Part shown: positions 33,426-42,094 of the stretch, piece after piece
How positions within the stretch are numbered: position 1 is the stretch's first letter
Layout of the letters: each line of letters opens with the position of its first letter
DNA from: Thiocapsa marina 5811
GTDB lineage: Bacteria > Pseudomonadota > Gammaproteobacteria > Chromatiales > Chromatiaceae
NCBI RefSeq assembly: GCF_000223985.1
Contig: NZ_AFWV01000009.1
Span: forward strand, 186,001 to 250,000
DNA: 64,000 nt
Reading direction: 5' to 3'
Program-made: the position numbers and the translations under genes
The notes under the pieces: generated by a model
The model's input: only the letters and a program-made list of their open reading frames with translations
What the model was told of the DNA's origin: nothing
Database searches by the model: none

Positions 33426-34294
33426 CCACGACATCGCTTCGAAAGACACCGATTGAGTCGATGGACGGCGAATATCGCTACCACCTGCTGCGCGCGGCGA
33501 TCGAGCGTTTTCAATGCGATCTGGCCGGCTTGGATGCGCAGCGCATGGCCGAGGTCGAAAGCCAGGCACGCCGGACCTTCGATCTGGAAAGCCTGGTGCT
33601 CTCCTCGTGCGAGGCGCTGGATGCGGTCGTGCCGGAGCAGCGGCTCGAGGACGCACTGCAGGAACTGCGCGGCCGTTATCCCGACACGGACGCCTTCGAG
33701 GAGGACATGGCGCGCAATGGACTGGACGAGGACGCCATGCGCCGCGCGCTGCAACGCGAGTTGACCTTCGACGCCGTCATGCAGCGGGTCGGCACCTATG
33801 CCGAACCCATTACCGAGGTCGATGAGCGGCTCTTCTACGAGCTGCATCGCGAGCGCTTCCAAACACCGGAGCGCCGCGCCGCACGTCACATCCTCATCAC
33901 CGTCAACGACGATTATCCGGAGAACACACGCGACGCGTCGCGCGCGCGGATCGAAAGGATCGCGGCGAACCTGAAGGGCCATATCGAGCGCTTCGGCGAG
34001 CTTGCCCGAAGGCATTCCGAGTGCCCTACGGCAACAGAGGACGGGAACCTCGGACTCGTGAGGCCGGGACAGCTCTTCCCGCAGTTGGACAAGGGGCTGT
34101 TTGGATTACAGGCCGGGGAGATGAGCGGACCCTTGGAATCCGACCTCGGCTTTCATCTACTGCTCTGCGAGCGTATCGAGCCGGAACGATCGGTGGACTT
34201 CGAGCAGGCCCGGGCAAAGATTCGATCGGCACTCGAGCAGCGTCGCCGGCGCGAGGCCCAAAAGGATTGGATTGCGTCTCTGCGGCGGAGCTAG
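33422..34294 (+). CDS. nifM: NifM peptidyl-prolyl isomerase
   Basis: 290-residue protein, the length of known NifM. The C-terminal half is a parvulin-type PPIase: ARHILITVND, FGELARRHSECPTA, GNLGLV.PGQLFPQLDKGLF and DLGFHLLLCERI. The N-terminal half is the helical NifM domain. NifM is needed for mature NifH. The GTG start overlaps the nifZ stop; an ATG at 33461 is the alternative. Last gene of the nif operon. Confidence 0.9.
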   Translation: MTTTSLRKTPIESMDGEYRYHLLRAAIERFQCDLAGLDAQRMAEVESQARRTFDLESLVLSSCEALDAVVPEQRLEDALQELRGRYPDTDAFEEDMARNGLDEDAMRRALQRELTFDAVMQRVGTYAEPITEVDERLFYELHRERFQTPERRAARHILITVNDDYPENTRDASRARIERIAANLKGHIERFGELARRHSECPTATEDGNLGLVRPGQLFPQLDKGLFGLQAGEMSGPLESDLGFHLLLCERIEPERSVDFEQARAKIRSALEQRRRREAQKDWIASLRRS

Positions 34295-34343
34295 CGCGCC
34301 TGCGTTTCGATCGCCCCGCCCCCCTTACATCGCCGATCGGAGC

Positions 34344-34426
34344 GGTGTAGCGTCGACAAGCGCAGCGCAGTCCGCCGACGTCGGCGCGGGGATTTGGTGG
34401 ACTGCGCCGTGCTTGTCCACCCGACC
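34344..34426. repeat. GTAGGGTGGACAAG hairpin element, copy 2
   Basis: Diverged 83 bp copy: left arm GGTGTAGCGTCGACAAGCGC, right arm ending GCTTGTCCACCCGACC. It lies between nifM and the convergent hemerythrin-like gene. Confidence 0.65.
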
Positions 34427-34474
34427 CCTCGCGACCAAACGCATCACATCCGTTCCGCGGTATCGCCTGCCCCG

Positions 34475-34921
34475 CTAGGCCACCTGCTTGTCCGCACCCT
34501 CGAGCTTACGGATCAGCGGATAGAGATGCTCCGTCTCGCGCTGAATACGGTCCATCACCAGCGCAAACATCTGCTCGGTATCCTGCAAGAATGATGGATG
34601 ATCGTCGATGGTCAAGGAGCGACGTTTCTGCGAGCACCATTGCTTCACATAGGCATTGAAGATGCGTTTGATCTCGGTCGAGCCGGAGAGAAAACGATTC
34701 GCGGTATTCTTGACCTTTTGATCCGGATTGGAAATGAGCTGACTGCAGATCTCCCGATCGACGAGCTCCATGTGCTCCTTGACGCGATTGGTCAGATCGA
34801 AGAAGACGTCGCAGGTGACATCCGTATCGCACATGGAACGGTCTCGAACCAAATAGAGAAAGACATTCGAGAGCTCCGTAATCTTGTGGTTCTGCGCGTG
34901 TAATTCGGCGAATGCGACCAT
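34475..34921 (-). CDS. Hemerythrin-like HHE-domain protein
   Basis: 148-residue all-helical protein with candidate di-iron ligands LHAQNHKITEL, EHMELVDREI, DDHPSF and RETEHLYPLI, spaced as in hemerythrin-like domains, though the classic HxxxE/HxxxD spacing is not perfect. GGAGGAG precedes the start. It faces the nif operon from the other side. It may bind oxygen or nitric oxide near the oxygen-sensitive nitrogenase system, or act in signalling; function is inferred from fold only. Confidence 0.65.
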   Translation of the reverse strand: MVAFAELHAQNHKITELSNVFLYLVRDRSMCDTDVTCDVFFDLTNRVKEHMELVDREICSQLISNPDQKVKNTANRFLSGSTEIKRIFNAYVKQWCSQKRRSLTIDDHPSFLQDTEQMFALVMDRIQRETEHLYPLIRKLEGADKQVA

Positions 34922-35184
34922 GGTAAAGCTCCTCCGGTCGATAGGTAATTAGGTCATTAGGTAATAAGCTTGGTGGCTCGAGGCGATTCGGCCGGGAGGC
35001 CGGATTTTCTGTGGTGACCCAAGGCACAGGCTGCGGTCGATGTCGCAGCTCCAGTAAACCTTAGCGCTTTTGGTAGTTTACGCGAAAGCACGATTCAAGA
35101 GTAGCCTGCGCAGGATCAAAAATTTTTGGCAACGCCTCGACTGCCGGACTCGAATCCTCGACATAAATGGGGTTATTGGGGCCA

Positions 35185-36765
35185 TCAATCCGCGACGACC
35201 GGAAAGGTGACAGCGACCGCGCATGCGAATGCAATCGCATTCGCAACGGCAGCAACCGCCGGGTGGCGGGTGCGTCGGTACACCCAGCCACTGAGCAGGC
35301 CGTAGATCAAGAACAGCACCAGTATCGCCGGCACGATGATGACCAAAAAGAACAACGCGTTCAGATTCAGCGCCACCGCAGCGAGCAAGGAGAACAAAAA
35401 GAGGAGCTTGGTCAACCAATATCCGCCCCGTGCCGCACCCGCTCCACGGGTCGCCCACTCGTCTGCAAGACAATAGACGAGCGTGCCGGCGAAGATCGCG
35501 AGCACAAGGTGCATGCGTTCCAGCCCCGGCAGCAGTGCGGTGACGAACCGATCCGTCGGCACGGCAAAGGCCAGTGTCGCGTAGACCGAGACGGCGAGGA
35601 TCGCGACCGTCATCGCCGATCTGCTCACCGCGCCTTGCCGAGCGGATCCCGCGGGGCGCATGACCCACACGCCGAGTGCAGTCAGAAGGCCGTAGACGGC
35701 GAAGTGCAGCGCCAGATAGTCGCCCAGCATGATCGAGAGGAAGTCGCTCGGAAGGCGCCAGAGGACAAGCGGTGTCAGAACAGCCGGTGCAATGGCGACC
35801 GGCAGCAACCGCCTCCAGCTCAGACCAGCGCCGCGCGGATGATCGGACACCTGCGGCAGCAGTCGGGACAAGGGCCAAGCGAGACAGAGGATGCCGAGAA
35901 AGAGGAGCGCGAGCCCGGCGCCGCGACGATCGACGTAGCCACTTCCGGTGCGGGCGAAGGTCGCGTCGAGCCAGGTCAGCGACTCGGCCAGGGCACCCTC
36001 GGCATAGAGCACACCGATGTGCTCCACACCGGGCGCGAGCGCCAAACGCCGTGCACTGCCGTCGTTCGGGTCGCCGTAGGTCTGTCCGGCCTCGACCTCG
36101 CCACCCGTCGCCTCGGCGATGGCCGTACGTCCTTGCCCGTGAAGCATCTCCGGCTCCAAAGCACCATAGAGCAGGAGCAGGTTCCGAAGCGGTGCCGTGT
36201 CCGTGTCCGGAGAGAGATAGGGCGAGACGAGCACGGAGGCCGCGACCGGCACCTGCGCGGACTCGGCGAAGCGCACCAGGACGTCGCCCGCCATCGAGTG
36301 TCCGAGCAAGGCGAGTCGGCCATCCGCTCCGGCCTGGCGCAAGCCCAGCGATACCGCCGGCACGAGCGCATCCGTCAGGACGCCTAAACGAGCCGCCTGA
36401 TCCTCCAGATCGGCGACGAAGGGTGTGGAATTTCGCCCGTGCCCGGGAAAATCGAAGGTAACGGCAAGATAGCCGTTGCGTGCCAAGGTGATCGCATACG
36501 CCTGCATCATCTGACGAGATCCCGCGAACCCGTGCGCGATCACCACGACCGGTGCAGGCGCATCGCCGGCGGGGCGATAGAGCGTCATGGGCACCCCGGC
36601 CTCGCGCACCTGCACGATCGACAGCCCTCGGGTGGCCGATTCAAGCTTCAGGAGTCCGGCCGCCAGCAGGCAGACCGCAATCACGGCAACGATGACAGGA
36701 GCGATGACCGCTCGGACGCCGCCGGCGAGCTGCTGCCGAACCGGGATTGTGTCTGAAGGATGCAT
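35185..36765 (-). CDS. Alpha/beta hydrolase fused to a polytopic membrane domain
   Basis: 526-residue protein. A membrane helix at residues about 20-42, then a serine-hydrolase domain (about 50-275) with HGFAGSR (oxyanion region), FDFPGHGRN and nucleophile elbow LGHSMAG. The C-terminal half has about six membrane segments (for example LALLFLGILCLAWPL, LALHFAVYGLLTALGVWVM, LFFLVIIVPAILVLFLIY). The enzyme part is predicted to lie outside the cytoplasm, tethered to the membrane. Substrate is unknown; esterase or lipase chemistry is likely. It is monocistronic, and no family name is certain. Confidence 0.75.
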   Translation of the reverse strand: MHPSDTIPVRQQLAGGVRAVIAPVIVAVIAVCLLAAGLLKLESATRGLSIVQVREAGVPMTLYRPAGDAPAPVVVIAHGFAGSRQMMQAYAITLARNGYLAVTFDFPGHGRNSTPFVADLEDQAARLGVLTDALVPAVSLGLRQAGADGRLALLGHSMAGDVLVRFAESAQVPVAASVLVSPYLSPDTDTAPLRNLLLLYGALEPEMLHGQGRTAIAEATGGEVEAGQTYGDPNDGSARRLALAPGVEHIGVLYAEGALAESLTWLDATFARTGSGYVDRRGAGLALLFLGILCLAWPLSRLLPQVSDHPRGAGLSWRRLLPVAIAPAVLTPLVLWRLPSDFLSIMLGDYLALHFAVYGLLTALGVWVMRPAGSARQGAVSRSAMTVAILAVSVYATLAFAVPTDRFVTALLPGLERMHLVLAIFAGTLVYCLADEWATRGAGAARGGYWLTKLLFLFSLLAAVALNLNALFFLVIIVPAILVLFLIYGLLSGWVYRRTRHPAVAAVANAIAFACAVAVTFPVVAD

Positions 36766-37100
36766 AAGATCTCGACCTGAGCAACGACCGGGGCCTTCCC
36801 ACGCGGGGCGAGTCGGCCGACGCCGGGGGGTAAGGTGGTGGACTGCCGCGTCCGAAGTCTCGCCTTGGTGAAATGCAGCGAAGCCATCGGCTTTTCAACG
36901 CGGCGCGGACAAGCTCCGCTGGTTGTGTCTCTTCCCGGGGCGGTAGAATCGAGAATCGACTTTAGGGCGGCCGTTCGGACCCGGTCCGAGACGCGAGCGG
37001 GACAGTCCCGCGCAGATCCAGTCCTCCCTGACGCTTCGAATCCTGAACACACCGTCGCAGAATTTTGCGTTGCCGTATCACAGCTTTGCGGAGATCCACC
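36766..37100. other. Intergenic region, nothing recognised
   Basis: 335 bp between divergent genes. It should hold promoters for both but none is convincing by eye, and no gene is supported. Confidence 0.4.
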
Positions 37101-37328
37101 ATGCTGGACAAACAACTGCTCGACATCCTCGTCTGCCCCGTCACCAAAGGTCCGCTGATCTTCGACAAGGCCCGCGGAGAGCTGATCTCGATCTCGGCGC
37201 AGCTCGCCTACCCGATTCGCGACGATATCCCGGTGATGTTGGAGGACGAGGCACGGCCGCTCTCCGCCGAGGAGCTCGAGGTCTACCGTGAGCGCCGCTC
37301 CGGCTCGGCCAAGGCCAGCCATCCGTGA
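37101..37328 (+). CDS. Trm112-family zinc-ribbon-like protein
   Basis: 75-residue Trm112/UPF0434 protein: [19 protein letters not shown], then [16 protein letters not shown]. Bacterial members are often next to kdsB or methyltransferases and are thought to be small activating partners of methyltransferases. Only the first Cys of the ancestral zinc site remains. GGAG precedes ATG 37101 by 9 nt. It is followed closely by two Slp lipoprotein genes, an uncommon neighbourhood. Confidence 0.88.
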   Translation: MLDKQLLDILVCPVTKGPLIFDKARGELISISAQLAYPIRDDIPVMLEDEARPLSAEELEVYRERRSGSAKASHP

Positions 37329-37410
37329 CACCGCAGGCACGTCCGGCCCCGCAGGCGCTCCCGACCCGGTCTCGGGTCGGACGGGCGTCCGCGTTTCGGC
37401 CTGCGTCCTG

Positions 37411-37962
37411 ATGGCCCGAGCCCCCACACCAAGGATGGCCGTCGTCGCCCTGCTCTTGCTCGGGGGATGCGCCACCAGCCAGGTGCCCGAGGAGATCCGC
37501 GACCCGGCGCTGCCCTCGCCCGCCGTGACCGATGTCCAGCAACGGCCCGAGGGCTTCATCGGACGACGCGTGCGTTGGGGCGGGACCATCCTGGATGTGC
37601 ACAACGCCCGGGACACCACCCGTATCGAGATCCTCGCAAGACCTCTGAACGGGAGCGGCGAGCCCGACGATGCCGCCGACGGATTGGGGCGCTTCATCGT
37701 CGAGCTGCCCGGCTTCAAGGATCCCGCCGAGTATCCGCAACGACGTCGCTTCACCGTGGTCGGCCCCCTGGTTCGGATGGAAACCCGCGATGTCGGCGAA
37801 TACCGCTATCCTTATCCGGTCGTCACGGGCGAGACCTGGTATCTCTGGCCGAACCCGCCGCCCGTCGCCACCCCGTGGCCATACGACTACCCCTGGTATC
37901 GTCCTTGGTACGGGCCCTCTTTCGGGCCCTGGTACGGACCTTGGTACGGACCCTGGTATTGA
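37411..37962 (+). CDS. Slp-family outer membrane lipoprotein with PWYGP repeats
   Basis: 183-residue lipoprotein. The signal peptide ends in the lipobox LLGGC. The Slp core follows (VRWGGTILDVHN, GRFIVELPGF, RRFTVVGPLV). The C-terminus is a Pro/Trp/Tyr/Gly repeat, PWYGP in several tandem copies encoded by a 12 bp DNA repeat. Slp proteins are starvation- or acid-induced outer membrane lipoproteins of unclear function. ATG 37411 is chosen to place a compact signal peptide; ATG 37435 is also possible. Twelve nt before the next slp-like gene. Confidence 0.8.
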   Translation: MARAPTPRMAVVALLLLGGCATSQVPEEIRDPALPSPAVTDVQQRPEGFIGRRVRWGGTILDVHNARDTTRIEILARPLNGSGEPDDAADGLGRFIVELPGFKDPAEYPQRRRFTVVGPLVRMETRDVGEYRYPYPVVTGETWYLWPNPPPVATPWPYDYPWYRPWYGPSFGPWYGPWYGPWY

Positions 37963-37974
37963 GGTGACGCACAG

Positions 37975-38607
37975 ATGAGCGCAGACCCGCGATCAAACCC
38001 GGCTCGCCCGAGGGTGCCCCGGCCACGGAAACACTTCACCGGACTCGGCAGCGTCCGGGGACGGACCGGATGGGGCCTCGCGGTCCTGCTCGTCGTGCTC
38101 GCAGTCCTCGACGGCTGCGCGAGTCAACAAGGCTGCGTCACACCGGTCGGCGCCTCGGGTCTGACACCCGAGAGCGTCGCCTCGCTCGGTCAAGGCGAGG
38201 GCGCCGTCGTCACCTGGGGAGGCGTGATCGCCGATACCCGCAACCTCCCAGAAGTGACCGAGATCGAGACGATCGGCTACCGGCTCGATCGCTGCGGGAA
38301 GCCGACGGCGAGCGGACAACCCATCGGTCGGTTCATCGCCCGCCAGGCGGGTTTTTTGGAGCCATCGGACTATCGCGCGGGCCGCCGCATCTCGGTCACC
38401 GGCCGCATCGCGGGCGTGCGCGACGGTCAGGTCGGCGAGGCCAGCTATCGCTTTCCGATCCTGGAGAACGCCGTGGTGCGCCTTTGGCCCGACGAGGCCG
38501 CGGACGATCAACGCGGATGGACGCCGCGACTGACGCCTTATCTCGGCATCGGATTCGGAAGCGGGGGCTTCGGGGGGATCGGCGGCGGCATCGGCCTTGG
38601 CTTCTGA
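37975..38607 (+). CDS. Slp-family outer membrane lipoprotein, second copy
   Basis: 210-residue paralogue of the preceding gene. A long N-terminal basic stretch, hydrophobic helix and lipobox VLDGC, then the same core (VVTWGGVIADTRN, GRFIARQAGF, RRISVTGRI) and a Gly-rich tail (GFGSGGFGGIGGGIG). Both genes probably arose by tandem duplication and share an operon. The stop codon TGA is part of the terminal repeat of a dispersed element. Confidence 0.8.
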   Translation: MSADPRSNPARPRVPRPRKHFTGLGSVRGRTGWGLAVLLVVLAVLDGCASQQGCVTPVGASGLTPESVASLGQGEGAVVTWGGVIADTRNLPEVTEIETIGYRLDRCGKPTASGQPIGRFIARQAGFLEPSDYRAGRRISVTGRIAGVRDGQVGEASYRFPILENAVVRLWPDEAADDQRGWTPRLTPYLGIGFGSGGFGGIGGGIGLGF

Positions 38608-38693
38608 ATCGCGTCCCGAGGGGTTAATAGCGGCTCGTCATGTGGCGGCGGTCGTCGCATGCCCGTGAGATCCTCGCTGGACGCGATTCAGAA
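38602..38693. repeat. Dispersed TRAAYCGCGTC element, copy 4
   Basis: 92 bp with perfect 15 bp ends TTCTGAATCGCGTCC / GGACGCGATTCAGAA. The left end contains the stop codon of the Slp gene. Paired with copy 5 across a 28 bp AT-rich linker. Confidence 0.8.
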
Positions 38694-38721
38694 AAATTGA
38701 ACAAAAAATGACTTTAAATTC

Positions 38722-38809
38722 TTGAACCGCGTCGACTCCGACGTTTGCGAGAGCCCGACACCTCCGCCGACCTGTGCTGAAATTGCATGTCGCACCGGAC
38801 GCGGTTCAA
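38722..38809. repeat. Dispersed TRAAYCGCGTC element, copy 5
   Basis: 88 bp with perfect 12 bp ends TTGAACCGCGTC / GACGCGGTTCAA. The right end, read on the minus strand, supplies the TGA stop of rapA. Confidence 0.8.
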
Positions 38810-41583
38810 CCGGTCACCACGAGCCGTAGCGCATCCAATCTCAGGTGGGTCTTCGCCAACGCCTGAGCGAGCTGTTCGCGTCGGTCCTCAAGGGCGGCGA
38901 TCTCCTGCGGACGCACATTCGGGTTGACCCGCGCCAAGGCGCGCAGACGGTCCAGCTCCTCGCCCAACAGGGTCTGCATCCGCGCGGTCGCATCCCGACG
39001 CAGGTCGACCACGGCCGCTCGGGCCAAGCGCTCGCCGAACTCGATCATCGACACCAGGCGTTCGCCCCGCGACTCGAGCAGTGTGCGGGCGAGCTTATGG
39101 TTGTGGTTGAGACAATGGCCCTGCAGGTCATCGTGCGGGATCGTCTCGGCCAGATTCGCACCGGACTCGTCGATCAGCAGCCGCAGCAGGGTCGGCGGCA
39201 GGAAGCGGCCCGCCTCCAAGTAGGACGGGGCCTGGCACTCGGCGACATAGAGTGCCTCGAGCAGCAGGCTCGCGCGTTTGAAACGTGCGTCGCGGACGAT
39301 CGTCAGGGCCGAGGTTCCGAGGTCGGAGGCGCTCAGAAGCTCCATCGCCGCAAGGACCATCGGGTGCTCGCGGGTCATGAATTCCCAGTGCTCGTGCGAC
39401 AGCGCGGTGGCCCTGTCGAATGTGAGGGTGACGCCCTCCTCGGGCAGCTCGGGGAAGGTCTCCTGGAGCATGTGCGCCCCCGGGCGCACCACCCATGAAT
39501 GGCCCGGCGCGGACTCGTGCTCGACACCGAATCCGTCCCAGAACCGCTTGAGATAGTCGGCCAAGTCACCGTCGGCGTCGACCCGCTCGATGGCCTCGAC
39601 CAAGGCGGCGGAGCGCTCGGGACGGTGCGAGTGCAGCTCGAGGAGACGGTCGCGCCCGGCGGCCAGCTCGCCGTTGATACGCGCGCTCAGCACGCGTGCC
39701 TCCGCGACCAGGGCGTCGGCGCCTTGCGGATGCGCGAGCGCCGCCGTTAAGTCCTCGCGCAGCCGCGCGTAGACGGCCGGCGCCGCGGGACAGATGGCCG
39801 AGAAGGCATGCAGGCCCTCGGCATACCACCGAAACAGGACCTCGCCCGGACCGCCCGCGAGATAGGGGACATGGATCTGCACCCGCCGGGTCTGCCCGAT
39901 CCGATCGAGCCGCCCGATACGCTGCTCGAGCAGGTCCGGATCCAGCGGCAGGTCGAACAGCACCAGATGATGGGCGAACTGGAAGTTGCGTCCCTCGCTG
40001 CCGATCTCCGAGCAGAGCAGGATCTGTGTCCCGTCCTCTGCGGACGCGAAATAGGCCGCCGCCCGGTCGCGCTCGCGGATGTCCATCTCCTCGTGGAAGA
40101 CGGCCGCGTGGATGCCGGCACGACGCAGCAGCACATCCCGCAGATCCAGGACCGTGTCGGCGGCGGTACAGATGAGCAGCAGCTTCTCGGGCCGGAGCCG
40201 TCGCAGCAGCTCGACGAGCCAGTCGACGCGCGGGTCGATCTCAGACCATGCGGGCCCGTGCGCACGCTCGGGTGCAAGCCGCTCGGCCGTGTCGCTCCCC
40301 GCCCGGTAGGCGTCGGGCTCCGGCAAGGGATACGGCAGCAGATCGCGCCCCGGAAAGCCGGGAATGGACGCACGCGTGTTGCGAAACATCACCCGCCCGG
40401 TGCCGTGACGATCGAGCAGCCGCTGGAGGATGGTCTCCGCATCAAGCCCGTCCAGATCGCCCAAGCGCGCGGCGATGAGGGTCCGATCGGCATCGCCGAG
40501 CGCCCGCCCGTCGAGCAGGTGCGCGGCGGCTGCCGCGACGGGCGCATAGTCCGCCTCCTCGGCGAGAAAAGACGCGTAGTCGCGAAAGCGCTGCGGATCG
40601 AGCAGCCGCAACCTGCCGAAGTGACCCGCACGGCCCAGCTGCTCGGGTGTGGCCGTCAGCAGCAGCACGCCCGGGGTGCGCTCGGCCAGGTCGGCAACCA
40701 GGCGATACTCGGGACTGGCGGCGGTCTGCGACCAATCCAGGTGGTGTGCCTCGTCGACCACCAGCAGGTCCCATTGACCCTCGACGAGCGCCCGTCTCGC
40801 CGCCGCCGAGCGGATGATCCAGTCGAGGCTGCAAAGCACCTGCTGATCGGCGAGAAAGGGGTTGGGATCGGAGATGGACGCGAAGCGCGCGTGATCGAAG
40901 AGCGCGAAGCGCAGGTTGAAGCGGCGCCGCATCTCCACGAGCCATTGGTGGAGCAGCGGCTCGGGCGTGATCACCAGCACCCGCTGCGCACGCCCGGTCA
41001 GGAGCATGCGATGCAGGATCAGCCCGGCCTCGATGGTCTTGCCCAGCCCGACCTCGTCGGCCAAGAGCACGCGCGGGGCGTCGCGTCGCGCCACCTCGGC
41101 GGCGATCTCGAGCTGATGCGGGATCAGCCCGACCCGCGCACCGACCAGACCCCGCACCGGCGAGCCGGCCTCGCGCATCCCCTGCAACCAGGTCCGCCAG
41201 CGCAGATCGAACCAATGATCCGGGTCGAGCCGCCCGGACATCAGACGCTGATGCGGGCGATTGAATCTGAGCCGGTCGTCGATCTGGGACTCGGAAAGCG
41301 CGACGACCGCCCCTTGGACGTCCTCGCAGCGATAGATGAAGAGGCCCGCGTCGTTCGCGACCGAGAGGATCGTCAGATCCCGGCCGTCACGATCCCGCAC
41401 ATGCTCGCCCGCCGTCAGCTCCAGACGTACCAAAGGGGCCTCCGGGAGTGCATAAATGCGCTCCTGGCCGGTCGCCCGATAGGCAATCTCGACGCGGCGC
41501 CCGTCGACGGCCACCACCAGCCCGAGCCCGAGCTCGCCTTGGGTCTCGCTGATCCAACGTTGGCCGGGGACAAATCGTTGCAT
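38806..41583 (-). CDS. rapA: RNA polymerase-associated helicase RapA
   Basis: 925-residue SWI2/SNF2 ATPase that recycles stalled RNA polymerase. N-terminal Tudor-like domains (FVPGQRWISETQGELGLG), then motor lobe 1 with LADEVGLGKTIEAGLIL and DEAHHLDW, lobe 2 with CSEIGSEGRNFQF and QRIGRLDRIGQ, then the spacer and C-terminal domains. Length is close to the E. coli protein (968). Monocistronic. Its stop is within a dispersed repeat. Confidence 0.94.
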   Translation of the reverse strand: MQRFVPGQRWISETQGELGLGLVVAVDGRRVEIAYRATGQERIYALPEAPLVRLELTAGEHVRDRDGRDLTILSVANDAGLFIYRCEDVQGAVVALSESQIDDRLRFNRPHQRLMSGRLDPDHWFDLRWRTWLQGMREAGSPVRGLVGARVGLIPHQLEIAAEVARRDAPRVLLADEVGLGKTIEAGLILHRMLLTGRAQRVLVITPEPLLHQWLVEMRRRFNLRFALFDHARFASISDPNPFLADQQVLCSLDWIIRSAAARRALVEGQWDLLVVDEAHHLDWSQTAASPEYRLVADLAERTPGVLLLTATPEQLGRAGHFGRLRLLDPQRFRDYASFLAEEADYAPVAAAAAHLLDGRALGDADRTLIAARLGDLDGLDAETILQRLLDRHGTGRVMFRNTRASIPGFPGRDLLPYPLPEPDAYRAGSDTAERLAPERAHGPAWSEIDPRVDWLVELLRRLRPEKLLLICTAADTVLDLRDVLLRRAGIHAAVFHEEMDIRERDRAAAYFASAEDGTQILLCSEIGSEGRNFQFAHHLVLFDLPLDPDLLEQRIGRLDRIGQTRRVQIHVPYLAGGPGEVLFRWYAEGLHAFSAICPAAPAVYARLREDLTAALAHPQGADALVAEARVLSARINGELAAGRDRLLELHSHRPERSAALVEAIERVDADGDLADYLKRFWDGFGVEHESAPGHSWVVRPGAHMLQETFPELPEEGVTLTFDRATALSHEHWEFMTREHPMVLAAMELLSASDLGTSALTIVRDARFKRASLLLEALYVAECQAPSYLEAGRFLPPTLLRLLIDESGANLAETIPHDDLQGHCLNHNHKLARTLLESRGERLVSMIEFGERLARAAVVDLRRDATARMQTLLGEELDRLRALARVNPNVRPQEIAALEDRREQLAQALAKTHLRLDALRLVVTG

Positions 41584-41642
41584 AGTCTTCCGATCGGCTT
41601 AAACCGCGTTCTTCTCTGCGGCCGCGCATGGCCGAATCGACG

Positions 41643-41734
41643 ATCTAAACCGCGTCGACGCCAAACGTACCGGATGGATGCCGACATAGCCGACCACTCA
41701 AGGAGGCGCAGACCGCGCCGGACGCGGTTTAGAT
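41643..41734. repeat. Dispersed TRAAYCGCGTC element, copy 6
   Basis: 92 bp with perfect 14 bp ends ATCTAAACCGCGTC / GACGCGGTTTAGAT. The right end gives the TAA stop of the minus-strand gene ending at 41729. A solitary half end TTAAACCGCGTT lies at 41599-41610. Confidence 0.8.
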
Positions 41735-42094
41735 GCGCCGACGATAGTCGAGGATCACCGACACCCCGTGCCGCTTGACCTCGGGCAATGCCCGCACGAT
41801 CGCCCGACGCAAGGTCTTGGGCACCCGCTCGCACAGACGCGCCACCGTATAGGACGGCAGACCGCCGGCAAGACGCACCGCCTCGGAACGCGGGATATCC
41901 TCCAGGAGACGAACCTGGGAAGGCTCGCGCAAGCGCAGAAACCGCAGACGCGCCGCGTCGAACTCGCCGCGACCGCAAGCACGACGCACCGTCACGACGT
42001 CCTGATCCGAAGACTCATCGGAGCGCGCGTCGGATCGCACGGGGTGGACGGCGAACTGCTGAGGACGATTCAAGGTGTTATTCATCAACTCCAT
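41729..42094 (-). CDS. Hypothetical protein
   Basis: 121-residue protein not recognised. The start MELMNNTLNRPQQF is supported by GAGGAG 9 nt upstream. The C-terminal 70 residues are basic and helical (RLRFLRLREPSQVRLLEDI, RLCERVPKTLRRAIVRALPE) and end VILDYRRRI; they could bind nucleic acid or a protein partner. The stop is inside a dispersed element. The frame continues upstream to 42490 but that part looks non-coding. Confidence 0.5.
   Translation of the reverse strand: MELMNNTLNRPQQFAVHPVRSDARSDESSDQDVVTVRRACGRGEFDAARLRFLRLREPSQVRLLEDIPRSEAVRLAGGLPSYTVARLCERVPKTLRRAIVRALPEVKRHGVSVILDYRRRI

Noticed and set aside
39808-41778. 656-codon open frame opposite rapA
   Set aside because: Shadow of rapA; composition dominated by Arg/Gln/Pro without motifs.
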